From Nocardia asteroides (GTDB taxonomy: Bacteria > Actinomycetota > Actinomycetes > Mycobacteriales > Mycobacteriaceae): a DNA stretch of 64,000 bases. The DNA is taken from the NCBI GenBank assembly GCA_019930625.1, contig CP082844.1:4960001-5024000 (forward strand), read 5' to 3'. Made by a program: the position numbers and the translations under genes. The notes beneath the pieces are model-generated. The model searched no databases, was not told where the DNA came from, and saw nothing but the letters and a program-made list of their open reading frames with translations. This document shows positions 26,203-33,359 of the stretch, in pieces (within the stretch, counting starts at the first letter, position 1; every line of letters starts with the position of its first letter).

Positions 26203-27660
26203 ATGGAGTGGTTCACCGCGTCCGAATACTGGTTGAGCAGGCAGGTGCTGACCCGCGGCGTGGCGGCCGTCTATCTGATCGGGTTCCTGGTGGCGGCCCG
26301 GCAATTCCGGGCGCTCATCGGTGCCCACGGCATGCTGCCGGCGCCGCGGTGGCTGGCCCGGCGGTCCTTCCGGCAGACGCCGAGCATTTTCCACTTCCAC
26401 TATTCCGATCGCTTCTTCGCCGCTGTTTGCTGGTTCGGTGCGGCACTGTCCGCGGCGCTGGTCGCCGGTGGGGCCGACCTGCTGCCGTTGTGGGCGGCCA
26501 TGTTCCTGTGGGCGACGTTGTGGGTTCTCTACCTGTCGATCGTCAACGTCGGACAGGAGTGGTATGCCTTCGGCTGGGAGTCGCTGCTGCTGGAATGCGG
26601 GTTTCTCGTCATCTTCCTCGGTAACGACCGCACCGCGCCGCCCGTTCTGGTCTTGTGGCTCGCCCGCTGGCTGCTGTTCCGCGTGGAGTTCGGCGCCGGG
26701 CTGATCAAGCTGCGCGGAGATCCGTGCTGGCGCGATCTGACCTGCCTGTACTACCACCACGAGACACAACCGATGCCGGGGCCGCTGAGCTGGTTCTTCC
26801 ATCACCTGCCCAAGCCGCTGCATCGAGCCGAGGTGGCGGGAAACCACGTCGCGCAGCTGGTCGTGCCCTTCGGTTTGTTCGCACCGCAGCCGGTGGCGAG
26901 CATCGCCGCCGTCGTCGTGGTCATCACCCAGCTGTGGCTGGTGCTGTCGGGCAATTTCGCCTGGCTGAACTGGATCACGATCCTTCTCGCGTGCGGCGCC
27001 ATCAGTCAGTCCGCGGCTGCGGCGGTGTTACCGGTGCCCACCCCGCCGCCACTGCCGGAACCGCCGCCGTGGTTCGTGGGACTGGTCATCGCGTTCACCG
27101 CGCTGGTGGCGATCCTGAGCTACCGGCCCGTGCGCAACCTGATCTCCAGCCACCAGGCCATGAACCGGTCGTTCGATCCCTATCACCTGGTCAACACCTA
27201 TGGCGCGTTCGGCACCATCGGCCGTACCCGCCTCGAGGTGGTCATCGAGGGCACCGACGAGGCCACCGTCACCGACCGGACGCAGTGGAGGGAGTACGAG
27301 TTCAAAGGCAAACCAGGTGATCCACGGCGGCTCCCACGCCAATGGGCCCCATACCACCTGCGGCTGGACTGGCTCATGTGGTTCGCCGCCGCCTCGCCAC
27401 GGTACGCGCAGCCGTGGCTGGGCCCGTTCCTCGCCCGACTGCTGGAAAACGACCCGGACACACTGCGCCTGCTACGGCACAACCCCTTCCCTACGACCGC
27501 ACCGCGTTTCATCCGCGCGCAACTGTATCTGTACCGGTTCACCACACCCCGGGAACTGGCTCGCACCCGGGCGTGGTGGCACCGCGAACTGGTGAGCCGC
27601 TACCTTCCACCCCTTTCCCTCGACGACCTGCAATACCGCAGCCACTCCCACCGGCACTGA
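26203..27660 (+). CDS. Lipase maturation factor family membrane protein
   Basis: A 485-residue multi-spanning protein resembling vertebrate LMF1/LMF2 and their actinobacterial relatives. The N-terminus is SEYWLSRQVLTRGVAAVYL. The conserved core includes GQEWYAFGWESLLLE and FRVEFGAGLIKLRGD-PCWRDLTCLYYHHETQPMP. A soluble-like C-terminal region follows, with the conserved NTYGAFGTIGRTR and YEFKGKPGD. About eight membrane helices are predicted by eye. In animals LMF1 aids lipase folding in the ER; the bacterial role is unknown. The start is ATG at 26203 because GGAGGAG falls between it and the upstream GTG (26182). Confidence 0.88.
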   Translation: MEWFTASEYWLSRQVLTRGVAAVYLIGFLVAARQFRALIGAHGMLPAPRWLARRSFRQTPSIFHFHYSDRFFAAVCWFGAALSAALVAGGADLLPLWAAMFLWATLWVLYLSIVNVGQEWYAFGWESLLLECGFLVIFLGNDRTAPPVLVLWLARWLLFRVEFGAGLIKLRGDPCWRDLTCLYYHHETQPMPGPLSWFFHHLPKPLHRAEVAGNHVAQLVVPFGLFAPQPVASIAAVVVVITQLWLVLSGNFAWLNWITILLACGAISQSAAAAVLPVPTPPPLPEPPPWFVGLVIAFTALVAILSYRPVRNLISSHQAMNRSFDPYHLVNTYGAFGTIGRTRLEVVIEGTDEATVTDRTQWREYEFKGKPGDPRRLPRQWAPYHLRLDWLMWFAAASPRYAQPWLGPFLARLLENDPDTLRLLRHNPFPTTAPRFIRAQLYLYRFTTPRELARTRAWWHRELVSRYLPPLSLDDLQYRSHSHRH

Positions 27661-27762
27661 GCTGCGCAGCACGGCAGTGTTTTTCGCCACAGTGGGGTGG
27701 CGACGATCGGCGACGAAAGCGGGTATGCGCCTCAGTGACGCAACCGACCGAAGGAGGATGTC

Positions 27763-27909
27763 ATGTCCATCTCGGCCTCGCGCTCGCAGTATCGCGCCGT
27801 CCGACGCAGTGACAGGGGTTATCCCAGCACAGAGGGCCCCGTCGAATGGACCGTCGCGGCATGGGTCTTGGTATTGACGGTGCTGAGCATCGCACTGGCT
27901 CTGCTGTAG
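27763..27909 (+). CDS. Small single-pass membrane protein (48 aa)
   Basis: A short gene with an excellent ribosome site (GAAGGAGG, then ATG 27763). The first 28 residues are polar and Arg-rich (SRSQYRAVRRSDRG). The last 20 are a hydrophobic helix (WTVAAWVLVLTVLSIALALL) running to the stop. This makes a tail-anchored or C-in topology likely. No family is recognised. It lies between the LMF-like gene and the MscS channel gene, and could belong to a transcript with the latter. Confidence 0.6.
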   Translation: MSISASRSQYRAVRRSDRGYPSTEGPVEWTVAAWVLVLTVLSIALALL

Positions 27910-28066
27910 GGACACCGCCCTCGGCGCCGCAACCAAGCCGATTCCGCTCACCCGTCCGGTGAACGAGCGCCACCGAGTGCTCGAGGTTCCCTCGCGCTGT
28001 GCTGCCCATCGGTGAGATCGGCGGCAGCACAGCCGGATCGGGTGGCGACGAGAAGGAGTTCGACTC

Positions 28067-29170
28067 TTGGAGGAAGTACTACGGCCGCTCATCGTCGTGC
28101 TCGGTACAGTCGCGATCACCGTCACGGCAGGCCTGCTGATCGATCGACTGCTGCGTTACAGCGCGCGCAGAAGCCCGGGTAACCAACTGCCCACGCTCTT
28201 GCGCCGGGTGCAATTGCCCGTGCAGGTGTTGCTGGGCTCGCTGGCTTTGCATGCCACCTATCCACTGGCGCACCTCGATTTACGCCAGGACACGATGGTT
28301 CGCACCATCTTGGCGTCCGCGGCGACGATAGCGGCGGCGTGGGTCGTCATCCGGGCGGCGGACGCCGTCGCGGAGAACATGCTGCGCTCCTACGCCCGGC
28401 GTACTCAGCAGGTCACGCGGGTGCGGCAGTTGCGCACGCAGCTCGGCCTGGTGCGGCGCATCATCACATCGGTCCTGGTGGTCACGACCGCCGCCGTGGT
28501 GATGCTGCTGCTGTTCCCGACGCTGCGGACGCTGGGCACCTCGTTGCTGGCCTCGGCGGGGGTGATCGGAATCATCGCGGGCGTCGCCGCGCAGTCGACT
28601 CTGAGCAATCTGATCGCCGGGTTGCAGATCGCCTTCGGTGATTCGGTCAAGATCGGCGACACCGTCGTCGTCGAGGGGGAGTGGGGCATCGTCGAGGAAA
28701 TCACGCTCGCATTCCTGACCGTGCGGATCTGGGACGACCGGAGGCTGACCATGCCCGTCTCCTACTTCAACAACAAGCCGTACGAGAACTGGTCGCGCGG
28801 CGGCTCGGAGATCACCGGCACGGTCTTCCTGTATCTCGATCACAGCACGCCGGTGCCGCTGCTGCGTGAGCATCTGGGAGAATACCTGCGCGAGCGTGCG
28901 GACTGGGACCGTCGTGACTGGGGCCTGCAGGTCACCGACACCACGCCGACCAATATCGTGGTGCGCGCGACCATGTCGGCGGCCAACGCCGACGACGCGT
29001 GGAACCTGCGCTGCGCGGTCCGCGAGGAAATGCTCGACTGGCTCGGCCACCACCATCCACACGCGCTGCCGAAGATCTCCACCGCGATCACCGGCTCCGC
29101 CGACGGCGACCGCCCTCTGGCGCTGGCGGCCTCCCGTTCCGGCGACGACGGCCACGGTTTCGGCGACTGA
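28067..29170 (+). CDS. MscS-family mechanosensitive channel
   Basis: A 367-residue small-conductance channel protein. Three or four N-terminal membrane helices are followed by the pore-lining TM3 region (LASAGVIGIIAGVAAQSTLS) and the conserved beta-domain start NLIAGLQIAFGDSVKIGD. Further on come VVVEGEWGIVEEITL and MPVSYFNNKPYENW, typical MscS cytoplasmic-vestibule sequence. The length fits the MscS group with an extended N-terminus. The start is TTG at 28067 after GAAGGAG. It would release solutes on hypo-osmotic shock. Confidence 0.92.
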   Translation: MEEVLRPLIVVLGTVAITVTAGLLIDRLLRYSARRSPGNQLPTLLRRVQLPVQVLLGSLALHATYPLAHLDLRQDTMVRTILASAATIAAAWVVIRAADAVAENMLRSYARRTQQVTRVRQLRTQLGLVRRIITSVLVVTTAAVVMLLLFPTLRTLGTSLLASAGVIGIIAGVAAQSTLSNLIAGLQIAFGDSVKIGDTVVVEGEWGIVEEITLAFLTVRIWDDRRLTMPVSYFNNKPYENWSRGGSEITGTVFLYLDHSTPVPLLREHLGEYLRERADWDRRDWGLQVTDTTPTNIVVRATMSAANADDAWNLRCAVREEMLDWLGHHHPHALPKISTAITGSADGDRPLALAASRSGDDGHGFGD

Positions 29171-29193
29171 CCTCGGCGCCGGTTTCCGGTGGG

Positions 29194-29694
29194 TCAACGT
29201 TTCGGGAGGGTATGCAGTGTCACCTCGCTCAGCCGGCCCGACCGTACGCGTGCGGTCAGATACGTGTGTTCCGGCTGTCGGCGGCGATCGGTCGGTGAGC
29301 CGGGGTTGAGCAAGCGCAATCCGGTCTCGGTGACGCTGTCCCAGGGGATGTGGCTGTGCCCGAAGACGAGCACGTTGGTGTCCGGGAATTCGCGGGCGCA
29401 GCGTTCCTCCCGGCCCGTGGCGGGTCCGGTCTCGTGCACCACGGCCAGCCGGACCCCCTCGAGCTCGGCACGAGCTATCTCGGGCAGCCGTGCACGCAAC
29501 TGGGGGCCGTCGTTGTTGCCGTAAACGCCGATGAGGCGTTTGCTGCGCGCTTCCAGCTGGTCCAGCAACGTGATGTCCACCCAGTCGCCCGCGTGCACGG
29601 TCACGTCGACCGCGTCCACTGCGCGCCACAGTGGCTCCGGAAGATCCCGCGCACGCTTGGGCACGTGCGTATCGGAAATGATGAGCAACCGCAT
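29194..29694 (-). CDS. YfcE-type metallophosphoesterase
   Basis: A 166-residue calcineurin-like phosphoesterase of the YfcE/MJ0936 type. All metal-binding motifs are present in order: LLIISDTH, HAGDWVD, GVYGNNDG, VVHETG and VLVFGHSHIP. It should be a cytoplasmic two-metal phosphodiesterase. The start is the ATG at 29694 (MRLLIISD); longer frames have no homology upstream. It converges with the MscS gene (23 bases between stops). Confidence 0.92.
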   Translation of the reverse strand: MRLLIISDTHVPKRARDLPEPLWRAVDAVDVTVHAGDWVDITLLDQLEARSKRLIGVYGNNDGPQLRARLPEIARAELEGVRLAVVHETGPATGREERCAREFPDTNVLVFGHSHIPWDSVTETGLRLLNPGSPTDRRRQPEHTYLTARVRSGRLSEVTLHTLPKR

Positions 29695-29910
29695 GGTCAC
29701 CGGTCTACCACGCCGCGAACGCACCCTCGGGCGGCGACGCATTGTCCGTTTGCCGGGCGAACGCCACCGGCGATTGTCGAGTGATATCTATCACACCTAC
29801 TCGTCGGTTCAGTCGAGATTGGAAAGCCGATCGTGGGTATGTCCGGCGTGACGGTGACGCAGCGCGGCGCACCGGTGTGACAGTTTCCATCGCGTGGTCC
29901 GGGAGGGCTT

Positions 29911-30063
29911 GTGTCTTCGATGCTTTCGTTTCTCATGCTGATGCTCATGCTGCCGGGGATGGCGACCGTGGCGGCGTACGCGACGGTGGCGGTCAGCGTG
30001 TGGCTGGAGGAGCGTCGTGAGGCCGCCGACTCCGCGATGCGCGTCGAAGCCCACCATCCGTGA
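29911..30063 (+). CDS. Small single-pass membrane protein (50 aa)
   Basis: A GTG start (29911) follows GGGAGGG at a suitable distance. The protein begins with a Met/Leu-rich hydrophobic stretch (SSMLSFLMLMLMLPGMATVA) that continues to about residue 32. An acidic and basic tail (WLEERREAADSAMRVEAHHP) follows. It looks like a signal-anchor micro-protein. There is no known family, and the antisense frames here make no sense as protein. Its position next to the DUF692 operon (convergent) may be chance. Confidence 0.5.
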   Translation: MSSMLSFLMLMLMLPGMATVAAYATVAVSVWLEERREAADSAMRVEAHHP

Positions 30064-30096
30064 GGAAGCCGTATCCAGCGCTGAGCGGGTCGAGGA

Positions 30097-30456
30097 TCAA
30101 CGTCGGCGAAACCAGCGCCGCTTTCCCGGGCGGCTCGATGCGGCGAATCCATTGATTCCGGCGGCAGCAGCGAAGGCGGCCGCGTCAGCAAGGGTCGTTG
30201 TCTTCGGGTGTTCCCGAGCCCATGCTGTGAAGCGTGCGGTGAAGTCTCCGTCGCATGCGTGCACCAGCAGCGGGAAACGACGCGCTACCTCGCCGGCCCG
30301 CTTGAACAGTAGGGCGTCCGCTGCCGCGCCGACGGCGTCGCCATCGAATCCCGCGGGTACCGGGGCTCCCGTGACCAGCGCCCGGACCAGCGCTGCTTGC
30401 CGTTCGGCCAGAGTCGCGTCTTCGGGTGGCTGTGTCGCTCCGGAGGAGGTGCTCAC
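30097..30456 (-). CDS. Small partner protein of the DUF692 operon
   Basis: A 119-residue helical protein. It starts GTG at 30456, overlapping the DUF692 stop by four bases (GTGA). The core AERQAALVRALVTGAPVPAGF and LFKRAGEVARRFPLL is typical of small actinobacterial proteins encoded after DUF692 genes. That is similar in role to the DUF2063-type partner proteins that pair with MNIO enzymes, which present the substrate peptide to the enzyme. Such a role is inference here. It is the third gene of the coupled set 31321-32232, 30453-31328, 30097-30456. Confidence 0.6.
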   Translation of the reverse strand: MSTSSGATQPPEDATLAERQAALVRALVTGAPVPAGFDGDAVGAAADALLFKRAGEVARRFPLLVHACDGDFTARFTAWAREHPKTTTLADAAAFAAAAGINGFAASSRPGKRRWFRRR

Positions 30457-31328
30457 GCCAGTACCCCCCTGGCGTGGCCGGTGATCGGCGCACGGGCGGC
30501 GGCGGCCGCGATGGCGTCCAGTTCGTCGAGCAACTCGGACGCGGGCGGATAGTTGCCGTCGCGCTCCAGCATCATCGGCGTCGGCCGAGTCGCGGTGAAT
30601 GCCGCGATCAGCGCCAGAACCTCGGCCGGAAGCGGGGCGGTGTGGGTGTCGTGGTAGCGGCCGCCGGATTCGTGACCGCCCGCGACATGGCAGTAGGCCA
30701 CGCGTTCGGCGGGCAGGCGCATCAGCTCCGTGAGGGGGTCGCGATCCCGGTTGCGAGCGTTGGCGTAGACGTTGGCGAGATCCAGCAACAGCAGCACACC
30801 GCTGCGTTCGACCAGTTCACACAAGAATTCCGCTTCGGTGTATTCGTCGTCGGGCCAGTCGAACAGCGTTGCGATGTTCTCCACCGCGAGCGGAACGTCG
30901 AGAGCGGCGCGGGTGCGGGCGATGTTGCGGGTGAGCGCGTCGAGTGCTTCCCGGGTGCGTGGTACGGGGAGCAGGTGGCCGGCTTCCAGGCCGCCCGCTC
31001 GGACGAAAGCGACGTGCTCACTCACCAGCGGGGCGGCGACGGCCGCCGCGCAGGCCGCCAAGTGCTCGACGCGGTGGCCCGCCACCGGTTCCGCGCTGCC
31101 CAGGGACAGCGAGATGCCGTGCGGCACGACGGCGACGCCTCGCGCGCGCAACGCCGCGAGTTCCTCGGGGACGGTGACCTGCCCGGCGCGCCGGGCGTCC
31201 CTGGGCAACGATTCGGCGATGACCTCGCAGAACCCGAGCCCCTCCAATGCGGCTATCACTCCGCAGATTTCGGACCTCCAGCCGATGCCGAGCGAATGCG
31301 GCGGCAGGGGCCCGGAGAACTCATCCAC
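30453..31328 (-). CDS. DUF692 / MNIO-family iron oxygenase-like enzyme
   Basis: A 291-residue TIM-barrel enzyme of the DUF692 family (multinuclear non-haem iron oxidases, including MbnB, TglH and BufB), which modify cysteines or other residues in peptides. The signatures are LGIGWRSEI, VVPHGISLSLGS, LVSEHVAFVR, PLAVENIATLF, LLLDLANVYANA, VAYCHVAGGHE with DTHTAPL, and MLERDGNYP. These supply the His/Glu/Asp/Asn metal ligands. The start is GTG at 31328, which overlaps the end of the preceding gene by eight bases, so translation is coupled to a protein whose last nine residues are CGGCGGCGG. That tail is the obvious candidate substrate. Confidence 0.85.
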   Translation of the reverse strand: MDEFSGPLPPHSLGIGWRSEICGVIAALEGLGFCEVIAESLPRDARRAGQVTVPEELAALRARGVAVVPHGISLSLGSAEPVAGHRVEHLAACAAAVAAPLVSEHVAFVRAGGLEAGHLLPVPRTREALDALTRNIARTRAALDVPLAVENIATLFDWPDDEYTEAEFLCELVERSGVLLLLDLANVYANARNRDRDPLTELMRLPAERVAYCHVAGGHESGGRYHDTHTAPLPAEVLALIAAFTATRPTPMMLERDGNYPPASELLDELDAIAAAAARAPITGHARGVLA

Positions 31329-32232
31329 CGCACCCCCCGCAACCGCCGCACCCCCCGCCGCCCCCACCGCCGTCGCCACCGCTGTCACCGCCACCGCCGC
31401 CCGACTCACCGGGCGGCGCGACCGCCTGTGCGAGTCCCGGATCCAACGCGATAAGGGCGCCTATGCCGAACACCGCGGCCGCCAGCGCCGCGGATTCAGC
31501 GCCGTAGGTCGCGTAGGACGGTGAATTGGTCGGCCGCAGATGCCCACTGCGCTGGGTCGCGGCCTCGCGAGCACGGACACCGAGCGGGGTCAGCCGGGGC
31601 TTGCGCACCACCAGCCAATAGCAGAGTGCCTGCGCGATCACCAGCGCGACCACCAGGCCGACCGGGTTCCCGTGCGAAGCGCCCGCGATGACCCGCACCA
31701 CACCGAGCGCGCCCGTGACCAGGATCGGCATACCCGCGTCACGCAGGCCGTGGCGCATGCCGGGCCCCGGGAAATACCCGAGGTCGACCATCCTGGTGCG
31801 CAGGGCGTCGAAGGCGCCGGGCGATCCGTCGACGACTGCGCGGACGGTCTTGCGCTGCCCCACCGTCAACCGGTCGTACACCGACATCGTGAACGGATCC
31901 AGCTGCCCACGCTCCTGAGCGGTGAGCGTGCGGACCGGCGTGGCCGCCGAATCGATCGTGTCGACAGCGCGCAGCCGGGCCATCGACGCCAGCGTGGCGT
32001 TCTGGTCGCCGAACAGCATCCCCAGTTCGGGCGGCGTCAGCTCCGCGCCCGGCGCGGTGACCGTGTCGGTTTCCGGATCCGCGGCCGTGATCCGTGACCG
32101 CAGCCAGAATCCGGTGATCACCGCTACGAGCACCAGCGGCAGGTAGAGGGTCAGGAACGTCGGCCCGGAGATCCCCCACGTCTCGCCCGCGGCGACCAGC
32201 CCGTCCGAGCCCACCCCGTCGATCACAGTCAT
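31321..32232 (-). CDS. TIGR04222-like membrane protein with Gly/Cys repeat tail
   Basis: A 303-residue protein. One N-terminal membrane helix (LTLYLPLVLVAVITGFWL) comes first. A soluble central region (residues 45-150) carries LTPPELGMLFGDQ and RMVDLGYFPGPG. Two more hydrophobic segments lie at about 165-205 and one near 245-265. The C-terminus is Gly-rich and ends in three tandem Cys-Gly-Gly units. This architecture matches the TIGR04222 group, whose members end in Gly/Cys-rich low-complexity tails. ATG 32232 follows GAGGTGG. It is the first gene of a coupled operon with a DUF692 enzyme, which suggests that the cysteines are post-translationally modified. Confidence 0.8.
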   Translation of the reverse strand: MTVIDGVGSDGLVAAGETWGISGPTFLTLYLPLVLVAVITGFWLRSRITAADPETDTVTAPGAELTPPELGMLFGDQNATLASMARLRAVDTIDSAATPVRTLTAQERGQLDPFTMSVYDRLTVGQRKTVRAVVDGSPGAFDALRTRMVDLGYFPGPGMRHGLRDAGMPILVTGALGVVRVIAGASHGNPVGLVVALVIAQALCYWLVVRKPRLTPLGVRAREAATQRSGHLRPTNSPSYATYGAESAALAAAVFGIGALIALDPGLAQAVAPPGESGGGGGDSGGDGGGGGGGCGGCGGCGG

Positions 32233-32396
32233 TTTCCACCTCGGAATCGGTCCAACCTGCAGTCAGTATCAGGCCGTATCGACCCGTGCGCCATGGCGAA
32301 TCGCCGCTGGGACGAAAATGGCCGTGATCGACTCGCAGCGTCCGGATGGCGATGGCCGACCGGTTTCCCGCCGGATTGCCAGGGCAATCGGTGACC

Positions 32397-32702
32397 ATGG
32401 AAGCTGACGATACGAGCCGAGCTGCACAACCAGCGGGCGCCGCGGCGAGCGGCGCACATCGGTCCGGCCGAGTCACCGGAGACGAGCTGCGCCGATTGCT
32501 GGCCACCGACGAACCGGACGCACGCTTGGTCCTGGAAGAGGGGCAAGTGAGGATCGAACACAGTGCTGGGCCGCAACCGCGCGGAATGCTCATCGTCTCG
32601 CGAGTCGAACTGGCCGACCGGCTCGGCGACGATCCCGACGCTACCGCACTGGCCGAAGCCGCCGCCGAGCTCGACGCCGAAGTCCGCCTCCGCGGCGCGT
32701 GA
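32397..32702 (+). CDS. Small hypothetical protein (101 aa)
   Basis: A 101-residue, acidic, mostly helical protein. The first 25 residues are Ala/Gly-rich and probably disordered. The rest (VTGDELRRLLATDEPDARLV then LEEGQVRIEHS and MLIVSRVELADRLGDD) has a regular alternation that looks like a real small domain. The start chosen is ATG 32397; the ribosome site is weak (GGGCAATCGGTG). It is divergent from the TIGR04222/DUF692 operon and may share its promoter region. Function unknown. Confidence 0.5.
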   Translation: MEADDTSRAAQPAGAAASGAHRSGRVTGDELRRLLATDEPDARLVLEEGQVRIEHSAGPQPRGMLIVSRVELADRLGDDPDATALAEAAAELDAEVRLRGA

Positions 32703-32772
32703 ACCACCACGATCAACCCGCACCCGAACAATCGGATTGCACGGCCGTGCCTGTGAGCGCCACCATATCGGC

Positions 32773-33345
32773 ATGGACATCGAGCCATGCTCGGCACTGG
32801 CACCGGGCGTCGGGCCACCGCAACGAATCGAGGTGGGAGAACTGTTGTTGCGGCGGTGGCAGCCGGAGGATCTGCGGCCGCGGCTCGAGGCCGTCAACGC
32901 GTCGTTCGACCTCATCCACCCGTGGATGGACTGGCTCGTCGTACCGGCGACACTGGACAGTCAACGCGCCTTCGGCCGGGAAACGGATGAAAGCTGGCCC
33001 AGCGCCGCCGGAAGTTTCAACTACGGGATCTTCGACGCAGGCGGCAACGTGCTCGGAGCGATCGGCCTGCACGACCGTCTCGGCTCGCGAGCTGTGGAAC
33101 TCGGCTACTGGTGTCACGCCGCGCGGACCGGCCGCGGGGTGATCACCCGTAGCGCGGCCGCGTTGACCCGGGTCGCGTTGGCGCTGCCCGGCATCGACCG
33201 TGTCGAGATCCACTGTGACGAGGCGAATGTCCGCAGCGCCGCGGTCGCCCGGCGGCTCGGCTACCGGCTCGACCGGATCGAGCCACGCGAGAGGCGCGCG
33301 CCCGCGGAGTGCGGCCGCGGAATGTACTGGGTCAAGGAGCGCTGA
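32773..33345 (+). CDS. RimJ/RimL-type GNAT acetyltransferase
   Basis: A 190-residue acetyltransferase. The N-terminus after a short extension reads GELLLRRWQPEDL, the usual start of RimJ/RimL-type proteins. FNYGIFDAGGNVLGAIGLHD, ELGYWCHAARTGRGVITRS and NVRSAAVARRLGYRLD follow the family pattern, the GRG segment binding acetyl-CoA. The start is ATG at 32773. Its stop lies 14 bases from the convergent FadD gene. Likely substrate: a protein N-terminus or small amine, not determinable. Confidence 0.85.
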   Translation: MDIEPCSALAPGVGPPQRIEVGELLLRRWQPEDLRPRLEAVNASFDLIHPWMDWLVVPATLDSQRAFGRETDESWPSAAGSFNYGIFDAGGNVLGAIGLHDRLGSRAVELGYWCHAARTGRGVITRSAAALTRVALALPGIDRVEIHCDEANVRSAAVARRLGYRLDRIEPRERRAPAECGRGMYWVKER

Positions 33346-33359
33346 CCCCCGCGCCCTGG

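Noticed and set aside
31328..31409. N-terminal extension of the DUF692 protein (Ala/Val-rich from 31409)
   Set aside because: It is the other frame of the Gly/Cys codon repeat, has no family homology, and a GTG at 31328 gives the normal DUF692 start.
31321..31420. The GC-rich CCGCC repeats as a DNA-level repeat or CRISPR-like feature
   Set aside because: They are explained by codons for poly-Gly and Cys-Gly-Gly in the membrane protein; there is no regular spacer structure.
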